Both the position numbers and the translations under genes were made by a program. From NCBI RefSeq assembly GCF_947072515.1, contig NZ_CAMTIG010000021.1, positions 1-62,133 on the forward strand: 62,133 nt of DNA, in the 5' to 3' direction. Numbering within the stretch: position 1 is the stretch's first letter; every line of letters starts with the position of its first letter. Origin of the DNA: an uncultured Clostridium sp. GTDB taxonomy: Bacteria; Bacillota; Clostridia; Clostridiales; Clostridiaceae. Below are positions 25,393 through 33,809 of the stretch, in pieces. Under the pieces are notes generated by a model. It ran no database searches. It worked only from the letters and a program-made list of their open reading frames with translations, and was not told where the DNA came from.

Positions 25393-25860
25393 TTATTTTT
25401 TTATTTCAACAACAGCTTTATCTGTTTTTCCTTCTTTTGCATTTGCTAATGCTGCTTCAAATAATTGTTTTGCCTGTGCTGTTGAATTAGTAGCCCCAGT
25501 TACAACATCTATTTCAGCATTTTGTTTTTCAACTACTTGCTTTTCAAATTCTGGCTCAAACTTCTCTGGTGAAGTTTTAACTTTCTCTTCCATCATTTTG
25601 TTATATTTTTCATCATTTCTTTTGTCACCATCTTTAGTAAACTCATTGTATTTAGCTTCTGTTATTTTTCCTTCTTTAACAGTTAATGCAACCCTAGCAC
25701 CTTTTCCTTCATCATCTGCTTTTGTTTCAGCTTCATATGTTCCATCTGTAATAGCTGGTTTTTGTGCTGCCCCTTTATCTTCTGGTTTGTCTCCTCCACA
25801 TGCAACTAATGACATAGTCATAACTGCTGAACATAAAACTAATAATAACTTCTTTTTCAT
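25393..25860 (-). CDS. FMN-binding domain lipoprotein, single-domain PplA-like
   Basis: Lipoprotein (155 aa) with signal peptide and lipobox LVAC placing Cys at about 21. The mature part is one FMN-binding domain ending in DVVTGATNST (about 118-127), the flavinylation motif in which ApbE links FMN to a Thr by a phosphoester. The Listeria electron shuttle PplA has two such domains; this protein has one. It should carry electrons from membrane EetA/EetB to outside acceptors. The linker after the lipobox (DKPEDKGAAQKP) is flexible and charged. Divergent from eetA across 161 bases; ApbE is encoded 12 kb to the right in the same locus. Confidence 0.9.
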   Translation of the reverse strand: MKKKLLLVLCSAVMTMSLVACGGDKPEDKGAAQKPAITDGTYEAETKADDEGKGARVALTVKEGKITEAKYNEFTKDGDKRNDEKYNKMMEEKVKTSPEKFEPEFEKQVVEKQNAEIDVVTGATNSTAQAKQLFEAALANAKEGKTDKAVVEIKK

Positions 25861-26021
25861 AATTTCTCGTCCCCCTTGATTATGTTTACACTATGGATTA
25901 TACCTCATTTATCTAAGTACCTATTAATATATATTTTCTATATTATATAAGTTTTTTCTATTACCATTCCCTTCCTTATTACATTAAAATTTAAATATAC
26001 TTATTTTTAAGGAGAAAACCG

Positions 26022-26420
26022 TTGAAAGCTATTAAAATTTTAAAAAAATTAGATTTAATCGTAATAATTTGTCTATTTTTAACTTCTTTAATTCCATTTT
26101 TTGTTGTAAAAGCTTCACCTATTAATGAAGTTAAAAGGAAATTTATAAATATAAAAGTTAGTGGTACAGTATTAGAAACATTACCTTTATCTGAAAATAG
26201 AACTTTTGATATAGAAACTTCCCATGGTATTAATACTATTAAACTCCAAAACGGTATAGTTTCCATGATTGATGCAGATTGTAAAGATTCAATTTGTATA
26301 AATACAAAAGGCATTTCTAAAGTTTATGAATCAATTATTTGTTTGCCACATGAAGTTATTATAGAAATAAAAGGAGAGATTGAAAATCAATCAGATGATG
26401 ATATGATTTTTTCACATTAA
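26022..26420 (+). CDS. eetA: EetA-like NusG domain II membrane protein
   Basis: Membrane-anchored protein (132 aa) with one N-terminal helix (about 12-30) and an external NusG domain II. The Cys motif DCKDSIC (about 86-92) and the ICLPHEVIIEI end (about 106-116) are the family marks. In Listeria, EetA with EetB passes electrons from demethylmenaquinol toward FMN groups outside the membrane. Start is TTG with AAGGAG seven bases upstream. The next gene begins five bases after the stop, so the two are coupled. Gene symbol follows the Listeria locus by family and context. Confidence 0.85.
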   Translation: MKAIKILKKLDLIVIICLFLTSLIPFFVVKASPINEVKRKFINIKVSGTVLETLPLSENRTFDIETSHGINTIKLQNGIVSMIDADCKDSICINTKGISKVYESIICLPHEVIIEIKGEIENQSDDDMIFSH

Positions 26421-26425
26421 TAATT

Positions 26426-26941
26426 ATGCTTAAAAGAAAATCTTCAAAATTAGTTTATATGTCACTTTTAATATCTTTAGCTTTAATTCTATTTACTATA
26501 GAAAGAGCTATTCCTTCACCTATACCTGTCCCAGGAGCTAAAATAGGACTTGCTAACTTAATTATAATGATAAGTATCTATACCTTATCTTATAGAGATG
26601 CTTTTATTGTCCTAGCTCTTAGAATAATACTATCTTGTATCTTTGGTGGTGGTTTATCTACTTTGCTTTATAGTTTTACAGGTGGTGTTTTAAGCTTCAC
26701 TATTGCTATATGCTTCAAAACATTATTTAAAGATAATATTTCTATAATTGGTATTAGTGCTTCTGCTGCTGTATTTCATAATTTAGGTCAAATATTAGTT
26801 GCATCTATTATTTTGCAATCACCTTACATATTTTTATATCTTCCCTTTCTTTCTTTTTTAGGCATTTTAACAGGAGTTTTTATTGGTATTACTTCTAACT
26901 ACTGCCTTATACATTTAAAAAAGCTTAGGTTATTTACCTAA
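26426..26941 (+). CDS. eetB: EetB-like Gx transporter-family membrane protein
   Basis: Integral membrane protein (171 aa) with about five helices and the family block IPVPGAKIGLANL (about 33-45). The family was named heptaprenyl diphosphate synthase component I or Gx transporter and resembles ECF S-components. In Listeria, EetB partners EetA in extracellular electron transfer. No separate ribosome binding site is obvious, so translation probably depends on eetA. The 3' end overlaps the convergent gene by 12 bases and contains a shared terminator hairpin. Confidence 0.85.
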   Translation: MLKRKSSKLVYMSLLISLALILFTIERAIPSPIPVPGAKIGLANLIIMISIYTLSYRDAFIVLALRIILSCIFGGGLSTLLYSFTGGVLSFTIAICFKTLFKDNISIIGISASAAVFHNLGQILVASIILQSPYIFLYLPFLSFLGILTGVFIGITSNYCLIHLKKLRLFT

Positions 26942-26950
26942 GCTTTTTAC
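26917..26950. terminator. Bidirectional terminator inside two overlapping gene ends
   Basis: Stem aaaaaagcttaggt / acctaagctttttt-like arm (26917-26930 and 26936-26948) lies within the last codons of both eetB and the convergent gene, which overlap here. Confidence 0.85.
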
Positions 26951-27745
26951 ATATTCACTATATTTATAATCTTTTTTAATATTTTTTTCCCGAAGCATCC
27001 ACTCTTTACATAAATTAAAGTCTTTTTCTTTAAAATCTTCCTCTTCTTCAAATGTAAATTTTAAAAATCTTTTTTGATATTCCTTTGAATAATTCATTTC
27101 TTCCCTTAAAAACTTTTCCTTTTCCTCTAGAGACATATTATTATATATTTTCCCTGCCATTCTTACTCCGAAGTGAAAATCTCTTATTTCATCTTTATTA
27201 TTTTCATAATAATTTTTATCAAAGCAATACATTACTAAATTCTTATCTGACTCTCTAAGGCTCCATTTCACTTTTCCTATCTTTTCATCTTCTATTATAT
27301 CTACAAAAGGATTTATAGCTATTAGCCCTTGAATTCTGCCTTCTCTTAATGCTTCTATTCTCTCGAAGGTATTATTTATCCATACTATTTCCGGCTTATT
27401 AAGTTTTTCTTTTAAATCATTTTCTAAAAACAATTTAAATAATCCACTCCTATTAACTCCAATTTTCAAGTTTTTTTCATTTATCTCTACTCCATCTTTT
27501 ACTACTAAATGAATTGTTCTTGTTAATGTTGATGTAATTACAGATTCTTTTCCTCTTTCCAATGCATAAAAGAAAAACGTTATATCTCCAATCATTAAAT
27601 CAGATTTACCCTCCATATAAGGATTTTCTCCTATAAATTTAAAATCCTCTATTATTGATAAATTTAACTCTCTAAATAGCCCTAATTTTTTTCCTAAAAT
27701 AATTGATATACTCAATGGATTCGTATTTATTACACTAATATTCAT
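26930..27745 (-). CDS. Cytosolic periplasmic-binding-protein-fold protein in the quinone operon
   Basis: Protein of 271 aa resembling NMT1/THI5/SsuA-type binding proteins: the N-terminal beta-strand MNISVINTNPLSISIILGKKLGLF, then GKSDLMIGDITFFFYALERG (about 46-65), KIGVNRSGLFKLFLEND (about 94-110) and IEALREGRIQGLIAINPF (about 129-146). It has no signal peptide or lipobox, so it acts in the cytosol. Cytosolic proteins of this fold include the menaquinone enzymes MqnA and MqnD. It overlaps the UbiA-like gene by 4 bases (ATGA) and ends the operon. A catalytic or ligand-sensing role in quinone head-group supply is inference; specific MqnA/D motifs were not confirmed. Confidence 0.65.
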   Translation of the reverse strand: MNISVINTNPLSISIILGKKLGLFRELNLSIIEDFKFIGENPYMEGKSDLMIGDITFFFYALERGKESVITSTLTRTIHLVVKDGVEINEKNLKIGVNRSGLFKLFLENDLKEKLNKPEIVWINNTFERIEALREGRIQGLIAINPFVDIIEDEKIGKVKWSLRESDKNLVMYCFDKNYYENNKDEIRDFHFGVRMAGKIYNNMSLEEKEKFLREEMNYSKEYQKRFLKFTFEEEEDFKEKDFNLCKEWMLREKNIKKDYKYSEYVKSLGK

Positions 27746-28677
27746 ATTCCCACTCCTTTTAATATAATTCCTATTAAGAACATCCCTGACATAGTTAAAT
27801 TAAAACTATAAATTAAAAGTAGAGGTCTTGGTCCCCATATTCTGCCCATTTCTTTAAATGGCTCTCTTATCTTTGAATATTCCTTATACCATTTTTCATA
27901 TCCAAAATAATAAATTACAATTAATCCTATAACTATCATTCCAATATTCAAATGTCCTAAGATTCCAATACTTATAAATGCTAAAACCATCATCATCCCT
28001 TCTGGTAATAATATTTTTATAGAATTCTCAAATCCAATTACATGTGGTAATGTAGTCCTACTTCCCATATCTTTATTATAATCTGATGTATTATTTGTAG
28101 CCATTAAAAATATAGTCATAAATACACCAATAATTGAATATAGTACTAGTCCTAAATTTAAACTTTCAAATTGAATATACGCCGAAACTAAACTGCTTAC
28201 TCCACCAACAAAAATTCCTGAAACCACTTCTCCAACTGGATATATTATATATGGTTTAGGTCCTAATGAATAACATAATGCTGCTAATGCACTTACAACT
28301 CCAATAATTAAAATCATAATATCTTTAGTTATAAACACTATTAAAAGCCCACTACCAGCTCCTAGCATAAGAAATATCCCTAAAGCTATGATTGCATCCT
28401 TTAGATTAGCATCTCCTCTTGCAAGGCCCTCACTTCCCTTATGACCTGTTAAAGTTTCTTCTGTTTCTTCATTTTTTAAATATCCTCTTATCTCATTAGC
28501 AATATTCGCAACTATATTAAAACTAAAACCTGATATAAACATTAACGCTAACAATAATATATCTAAACTTCCCTTTAAATAAGCTCCAAATAATCCTGCA
28601 CTTAAAATTGGTAATCCCGTTGCAAACCCTGTTCTCAATTCTATTACCGTATACATTTTCTTAAAAAATCTAACCAT
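27742..28677 (-). CDS. UbiA-family prenyltransferase (MenA/DmkA-like)
   Basis: Integral membrane protein (311 aa) with about eight to nine helices. The family fingerprint is TNNTSDYNKDMGSRTTLPHVIG (second Asp-rich motif, split here around residues 193-214), which is intact. The first Asp motif, normally NDxxDxxxD, reads NEIRGYLKNE near 61-70 and lacks the usual aspartates. By family and context it should attach a polyprenyl chain to a dihydroxynaphthoate-type ring to give the demethylmenaquinone used in electron transfer. It begins one base after the upstream permease stop and overlaps the next gene by 4 bases. Confidence 0.85.
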   Translation of the reverse strand: MVRFFKKMYTVIELRTGFATGLPILSAGLFGAYLKGSLDILLLALMFISGFSFNIVANIANEIRGYLKNEETEETLTGHKGSEGLARGDANLKDAIIALGIFLMLGAGSGLLIVFITKDIMILIIGVVSALAALCYSLGPKPYIIYPVGEVVSGIFVGGVSSLVSAYIQFESLNLGLVLYSIIGVFMTIFLMATNNTSDYNKDMGSRTTLPHVIGFENSIKILLPEGMMMVLAFISIGILGHLNIGMIVIGLIVIYYFGYEKWYKEYSKIREPFKEMGRIWGPRPLLLIYSFNLTMSGMFLIGIILKGVGI

Positions 28678-28678
28678 T

Positions 28679-29503
28679 TTACCCCTTTACACTTCCTTCA
28701 ACAATTCCTGAATAAATTTTTTTTTGTAAAAATACAAAAAGTATAATCATTGGAATAATACTTATAATTACTCCTGCACAAATCACATTCCATTCAATTT
28801 TACTAGTACTCATAAATTTAAATATAGTTTGAGAAACTGTATTTAATCCTTCTTTTGGCATATATAAATATGGAATATAAAAATCATTATATATACTAAT
28901 CATCTTAAGCAAACACACTGTAAATGTAGCTGGCCTTAATATTTTAAATATAATATCTTTAAAAAGTCCAAAAACTGTTCCTCCCTCTAAGATATATGCT
29001 CTATCTATATCTCTTGGTATCTTCTCTAGCATTTGCATATAGATAAATAATGTAACCATGTCTATGCTCATATATAATATAATTGGTGCTATTCTCGTAT
29101 TATATAAACCTAAATTATTTATTATTTTAAATGTCGTAACTTGTGAAATTTCTATAGGCACTATAGAAACTAATATATACATCAGCAATATAACTTTTTT
29201 AAATTTAAAATCAAATCTATTTAAGCAAAAAGCTAACATACTTCCTAGTATTATTGTCCCTAAACACCCTCCTAAAACTAATATAAAACTATTAATAAAC
29301 CCTAAAAGCATCTTCCCATGAAAAAATGCTCTCTTATAATTTTCTAGTGTAGGATTAACTGAAAATTCTAGTCCTCCAGTACTATTAAATTCGCTATAAC
29401 TTTTAAACGACCCAATTAAAACTGTCAAAATAGGTACTAAAATTACAATAGCCCACAATATCAGTAATCCATATTTTAATCCTTTAATATAAACTCTCTT
29501 CAT
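28679..29503 (-). CDS. CUT1-type ABC transporter permease, MalG-like
   Basis: Permease (274 aa) with about six membrane helices. The cytosolic EAA coupling motif is seen as RAYILEGGTVFGLFKDIIFKILRPA near 184-208, and the carboxy end KKIYSGIVEGSVKG is typical of MalG-like subunits. It forms a channel with the neighbouring MalF-like permease, overlapping it by 20 bases. CUT1 systems import oligosaccharides, glycosides or polyol phosphates. Its place between two quinone-biosynthesis genes makes the natural substrate uncertain. Confidence 0.92.
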   Translation of the reverse strand: MKRVYIKGLKYGLLILWAIVILVPILTVLIGSFKSYSEFNSTGGLEFSVNPTLENYKRAFFHGKMLLGFINSFILVLGGCLGTIILGSMLAFCLNRFDFKFKKVILLMYILVSIVPIEISQVTTFKIINNLGLYNTRIAPIILYMSIDMVTLFIYMQMLEKIPRDIDRAYILEGGTVFGLFKDIIFKILRPATFTVCLLKMISIYNDFYIPYLYMPKEGLNTVSQTIFKFMSTSKIEWNVICAGVIISIIPMIILFVFLQKKIYSGIVEGSVKG

Positions 29504-30368
29504 TCTTCACTCTCTTTTTAATTAAATATCTAACTAAACTAATTAATATAATTATTAAACTTACTATGACTGCCATAGCTGATGCTAATCCAAAATCTTT
29601 ATCTTTAAATGCTATATCCATAGTTTTCAAAATAACTGTACTTGTTCCATTCGATCCTTCTGTCATTATCATAGGAATATCAAAAACAGAAACTACACCA
29701 ATCAAAAGCATTAATAAATTTATTTTTATAGTTGTTTTTATATTAGGCAATATAACATATTTTATTTTTTCTAATGCTCGTCCACCTTCAATGGAAACTA
29801 CTTTAAAATATTCTTTTGGTATAGCTGCTATGGCTCCTAAATAAAGAATAAAACTAAGTCCTGTATATCTCCACAAAGATATAGATGCTAAGGACCAATT
29901 CACTATCTTAGGATCTCCTAGCCAATATCTTATATATTCTTCCAAACCTAACATAGTTAAAATTCCATTTAATGTTCCATCTGGTGAAAAAACTACTCTA
30001 AACATCATAGATATAGTAACTCCACTAATTAATATTGGTAATATAAATATCCCTTTAAAAAAACTTTTTCCTCTTAATTTTTCAGAAAGACTATATGCTA
30101 ACATAAATCCAATTATTATTTGTAGTAATCCTGAAATCAAATAATAAATACAATTTTTAAATACTTCTAAATATTTTGGATTGGTTAAAATTTTAATATA
30201 ATTATCTAAATAAACTATATTTTCTCCACTTCCCATTCCATTCCAGTCTGTAAAACTATAATATATAAGTTTCACCATAGGAATAATTCCAAATAAAAGA
30301 AGTAAAATTATAGGCAAAGAAAGAAAAGTAATTAAAACTTTTCTTTCTTTAAAACTTCTACTATTCAT
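29484..30368 (-). CDS. CUT1-type ABC transporter permease, MalF-like
   Basis: Permease (294 aa) with about six helices, starting with a basic cytosolic tail (RSFKERK). Characteristic regions are IYYSFTDWNG (about 31) and the coupling loop SIEGGRALEKIKYVILPNIK near 195-214. It overlaps the binding-protein gene by 8 bases at its start and the second permease by 20 bases at its end, so expression is tightly coupled. Together with its neighbours it makes a full importer. No sugar hydrolase or kinase gene is nearby. Confidence 0.92.
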   Translation of the reverse strand: MNSRSFKERKVLITFLSLPIILLLLFGIIPMVKLIYYSFTDWNGMGSGENIVYLDNYIKILTNPKYLEVFKNCIYYLISGLLQIIIGFMLAYSLSEKLRGKSFFKGIFILPILISGVTISMMFRVVFSPDGTLNGILTMLGLEEYIRYWLGDPKIVNWSLASISLWRYTGLSFILYLGAIAAIPKEYFKVVSIEGGRALEKIKYVILPNIKTTIKINLLMLLIGVVSVFDIPMIMTEGSNGTSTVILKTMDIAFKDKDFGLASAMAVIVSLIIILISLVRYLIKKRVKNEESLY

Positions 30369-31638
30369 TATCTTTTACAGCTTTTTCCCACTTAGTTTCA
30401 GAATTTTTGATAAATTCCTCATAACTTTCATTATCTTTTGGATATAATCCTATATTTATTGATTTTTGTAATACTCCATTTAATCTAGCTACATCTGCAT
30501 CTTTTGCAATCTTTGTATATTTAGCATCTACTTCTGGTTCTACTTGAGGCGCTGTTAAAACTACATTATTATTTTTCAAAGCTTCTTTTTCCTCTTTAGT
30601 TAAAGATTCAATATTAGGCGCAAGTCCTGCTAAGCTTTCTGCATATCCACTTTCTCTTGATGTTATAAACTCGACAAATGCCTTTGCAGTTTCTTTATTC
30701 CCACTATTTTTATTTATCCCTATTACTTCTGGAGCTCCAAATGCTATAGATGTTTCTCCATTAATCTTTATTGGAAAAGATCCTATTTTTATGCTGTCTT
30801 TATTCTTAGCCTGTGCTCTTATTTCTACTAATTCTTGTGACCCCATCATAAACATTGCTACTTTTCCTTCAGCTAACATCTGCTGTGACTTTCCATAATC
30901 ACCAGTCATAGGATCTTCTTCTACTAATCCCTTACTAGATAATTCATAAAATAAATCCATAACTTCTCTTATAGGTTGTCCATCTTCAAAAGCTGTACCC
31001 TTTTTCAAAGTTTCTGATCTATAATTTTCTCCTCCATATGAAGTTAAAGCTCCACCCCATACACCAAGTGTTCTATTATAATTTGTATAAAATGGTATAG
31101 CATCAGTATTCTTCTTAATTTTTTCACAAGCCTCTACCATCTCTTCTAAAGATGTTGGCATTTTTTCTACTCCTGCTTCCTTTAAAACATCTTCATTATA
31201 AATAATTCCTAATGAATTTAATGCAGTAGGAATACCATATGCCACTCCATCGTAATCCGCTTCTGTTACATCTATATATTTATCATCTAATTCATCTACT
31301 TTTCCTAATGGCTCTAAATAATCTCCATACTTGTCTGGTGTTCCACTCATACTAAATGGCACAAATAAGACATCACCATAATCTTCTGTATTCATTCTAG
31401 TTCTAATATGATTGTCATAATCACTAGATGATTCAAATATAACATCTTCAACCTCTGGATATTTTTCTTTAAATTTCTTTTCTACTTCTTCTAAAATTTC
31501 ATCCCCATCAGTTTTACTAGTTACAACCTTTATAGTTCCTCCAATTTTGCTCTCTTCCTTTTTTTCTCCACTTCCACAAGCAACCATTGATAATATACTA
31601 CTTCCTAATAACAACCCAACTACTAACTTTTTTCTCAT
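30361..31638 (-). CDS. CUT1-type extracellular solute-binding lipoprotein
   Basis: Lipoprotein (425 aa) with lipobox SMVAC (Cys about 21) and a charged linker. The mature part is a family 1 solute-binding protein: IKVVTSKTDGDEILEEVEKKF (about 37-57), AYGIPTALNSLGIIYNEDVLKEAG (about 131-154), EGKVAMFMMGSQEL (about 254-267), and AKAFVEFITSRESG (about 318). It delivers an external ligand to the two permeases. The ligand cannot be predicted from sequence; carbohydrate is usual for the family, but the operon context suggests testing quinone or flavin precursors and glycosides. AGGAGAG site fits the ATG. Confidence 0.92.
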   Translation of the reverse strand: MRKKLVVGLLLGSSILSMVACGSGEKKEESKIGGTIKVVTSKTDGDEILEEVEKKFKEKYPEVEDVIFESSSDYDNHIRTRMNTEDYGDVLFVPFSMSGTPDKYGDYLEPLGKVDELDDKYIDVTEADYDGVAYGIPTALNSLGIIYNEDVLKEAGVEKMPTSLEEMVEACEKIKKNTDAIPFYTNYNRTLGVWGGALTSYGGENYRSETLKKGTAFEDGQPIREVMDLFYELSSKGLVEEDPMTGDYGKSQQMLAEGKVAMFMMGSQELVEIRAQAKNKDSIKIGSFPIKINGETSIAFGAPEVIGINKNSGNKETAKAFVEFITSRESGYAESLAGLAPNIESLTKEEKEALKNNNVVLTAPQVEPEVDAKYTKIAKDADVARLNGVLQKSINIGLYPKDNESYEEFIKNSETKWEKAVKDNE

Positions 31639-31657
31639 AATTCTTCTCTCCTGTTCT

Positions 31658-32677
31658 CTAATCCCTAAATATATTTATTTTATCTAAATCAAAAGATATT
31701 TTTACCCTATCTTTTGCTTTATACTTATTTTCTAATATTTTTGCTCTGATAGACTTCCCATTTAAATCTATTTTGATAAGATATTCACTTCCTAAATATC
31801 TTATATCTTCTATAATTCCTTCTAAAAATCCATTTTCATTTATTTTTATATTTTCTGGTCTCACACCTATTGTGTATTTTCCTTTTTCTAAAGCTTCAAA
31901 TAAGTTTATTTTTATATTTTCTAAATAATTTTCTTCCCCTACAGTTAACTTTAAAAAATTTATTTTTTGTCTTCCTAAAAATTCTGCAACAAATTTATTT
32001 TCTGGATTTTTATAAATTTCTTCCGGGGTTCCTATTTGTTCAATTTCCCCATTTCTTATTATTATTAATCTATCTGAAATTAATATTGCTTCTTCTTGAT
32101 CATGTGTTACATAAATAGTTGTTCCATTTATTTTTTTATTTAAACTTACTATTTCTTTAGCAGTTTCCATTTTCAAATTATAATCTAAATTAGATAATGG
32201 CTCATCCATAAGAAATACCTTTGGGTTCCTCACTATCCCTCTCCCTATTGCAACTCTTTGTTTTTGTCCCCCCGAAAGTTCTTTTGGTTTTCTTTTTAGA
32301 TATTTAGTTAACTCTAAAATATCTGCTGCCCAAAGAACCTTTCTTTCTATATCTTTCTTTTTTTCCTTACGAATTTTCATTCCTAGTGCTATATTCTCAT
32401 AAACATTCAAATGTGGCATTAACGCATAGTTTTGAAAAATCATTGATATATCTCTATCTTTTGGTTCTTTTTTTGATATTTCTTCTCCATCAATGTAAAT
32501 TTTCCCATTATCAATTTCTTTAAACCCACATAAACTCTCTAAAATAGTAGATTTTCCACTTCCACTCTCACCTAATATAGAAACTATTTCTCCTTTTTTT
32601 ATAGAAAAACTAATATTTTTTAATACTTTTGTTTTTCCATAACTCTTATCTACATTCTCAAACTCTATATATCCCAT
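31658..32677 (-). CDS. CUT1-type ABC transporter ATPase (MalK/UgpC/PotA-like)
   Basis: ABC ATPase (339 aa). Walker A GESGSGKST (about 36-44), Q-loop IFQNYAL, signature LSGGQKQR (about 133-140), Walker B VFLMDEP (about 155) and switch THDQEEA (about 187) are intact. A TOBE-like regulatory domain follows (about 240-339, with IGVRPENIKI). Unlike many CUT1 systems in Gram-positives, which share one ATPase such as MsmK, this importer has its own. It starts one base after the polyprenyl synthase stop codon, so the two products are expected to be made together. Confidence 0.93.
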   Translation of the reverse strand: MGYIEFENVDKSYGKTKVLKNISFSIKKGEIVSILGESGSGKSTILESLCGFKEIDNGKIYIDGEEISKKEPKDRDISMIFQNYALMPHLNVYENIALGMKIRKEKKKDIERKVLWAADILELTKYLKRKPKELSGGQKQRVAIGRGIVRNPKVFLMDEPLSNLDYNLKMETAKEIVSLNKKINGTTIYVTHDQEEAILISDRLIIIRNGEIEQIGTPEEIYKNPENKFVAEFLGRQKINFLKLTVGEENYLENIKINLFEALEKGKYTIGVRPENIKINENGFLEGIIEDIRYLGSEYLIKIDLNGKSIRAKILENKYKAKDRVKISFDLDKINIFRD

Positions 32678-32678
32678 A

Positions 32679-33644
32679 TTAATTTTTCCTTTGTAACATT
32701 TTTTCTGTTATCTCTAAAAGAATTTCTCTATATGTGTTTGATGGCAACATCCTTATATTCCTAATTGCTTTCTCTGAATACTTATTAGCTATATCAAAAG
32801 ATTTCTCAATATACTTTTCCTTTTCCAAATATTCAGTAACACTCTTTATTTCATCATCTGAATACTCTTCTCTCAAAATACTTTCCATTTCTTTCCTATC
32901 ATCTTTTAATGCTAAAAGAACAGGTAATGTATATATTCCTTCTCTTAAATCATTTCCTATTAGTTTTCCTGTTTTATGTTTTTCTCCAACTAAATCTAAA
33001 ATATCATCTATTATTTGAAATGCCATACCTATGTTATGACCAATCTCCCAAAAAATTCTTGAAGTTTTATTATCTAAATTACTTTCCACTGCCCCTATGT
33101 ATAAACTCAACGAAAATAATTCCGCTGTTTTTCCTGATACTCTTTTTAGATATTCCTTTATTGTTATATCTCTTTTATATCTTGAATTTAACTGTTCTAC
33201 TTCACCTAAGCATATTCTTGACATAACTTTCGTGTCTACCGTAACATCTCTATTTAAATTTTTAGTCATTGCAAGAGTTTTAAAACAAAGACAAAAAAGA
33301 TAATCTCCTATATATACAGCATAGTTTTTTCCATACTTACTCTGTACTGTTTCTTTTCCTCGTCTAAGCTCTGCATCATCAATTACATCATCATGTACTA
33401 GCGTTGCCATATGGAACATTTCTACTACAGATGCTAAAGCTCTTGTTCGTTCTTCATTATATTCCCCAAACTTAGAAGCTAATATTGTAAATCCTGGCCT
33501 TAACATTTTCCCACCAGATCCCAATAATTCTGTTATGCTATTTTCTATAATTTTATCTTTACATTTTGCATTTTTTTCAATAATCTCTTTTACTGCTTCT
33601 ATTTCTCCATATATTTCAGGATAATCCTTCCAAAACCCTTTCAC
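32679..33644 (-). CDS. Long-chain polyprenyl diphosphate synthase (HepT/DmkB-like)
   Basis: Trans-isoprenyl diphosphate synthase (321 aa). The two Asp-rich motifs are intact: VHDDVIDDAELRRGK near 88-102 (FARM) and FQIIDDILDLVG near 213-224 (SARM). GGKMLRP near 49 and the KTAELF region near 171 also fit. It builds the side chain for a membrane quinone, here probably for the UbiA-like enzyme 5 kb downstream in the same operon. GTG start with GAGGTG upstream. It is the first gene of a seven-gene transcript that also carries an ABC importer. Chain length cannot be read with certainty. Confidence 0.92.
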   Translation of the reverse strand: MKGFWKDYPEIYGEIEAVKEIIEKNAKCKDKIIENSITELLGSGGKMLRPGFTILASKFGEYNEERTRALASVVEMFHMATLVHDDVIDDAELRRGKETVQSKYGKNYAVYIGDYLFCLCFKTLAMTKNLNRDVTVDTKVMSRICLGEVEQLNSRYKRDITIKEYLKRVSGKTAELFSLSLYIGAVESNLDNKTSRIFWEIGHNIGMAFQIIDDILDLVGEKHKTGKLIGNDLREGIYTLPVLLALKDDRKEMESILREEYSDDEIKSVTEYLEKEKYIEKSFDIANKYSEKAIRNIRMLPSNTYREILLEITEKMLQRKN

Positions 33645-33682
33645 TTTTAAAACACCTCAACTTTCAGTTTTCGCAAGAATAA

Positions 33683-33758
33683 AAGGCTGTGCTCTCTTTT
33701 TTAATTCAAGATAATCAAATTAAAAATCTAAATTTCAAATTTTTTATAACACAACCTT
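33683..33758 (-). promoter_or_regulatory. Long-loop hairpin between ndh2 and the prenyl synthase operon
   Basis: On the minus strand aaggttgtgt (33749-33758) can pair with gcacagcctt (33683-33692) using two G-U pairs, with a loop of 56 bases. It could attenuate read-through from ndh2 into the quinone operon. The large loop makes this tentative. Confidence 0.3.
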
Positions 33759-33809
33759 TTTCTTACTCTTAACTAAAGCATAACATCTTTAGTAACTCTT
33801 TTATAATTT

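Noticed and set aside
28679..32677. CUT1 importer considered as a mobile insertion into the EET locus
   Set aside because: No insertion sequence, target duplication or base-composition change was seen, and the gene joints are overlaps of a few bases, which argues for stable co-evolution.
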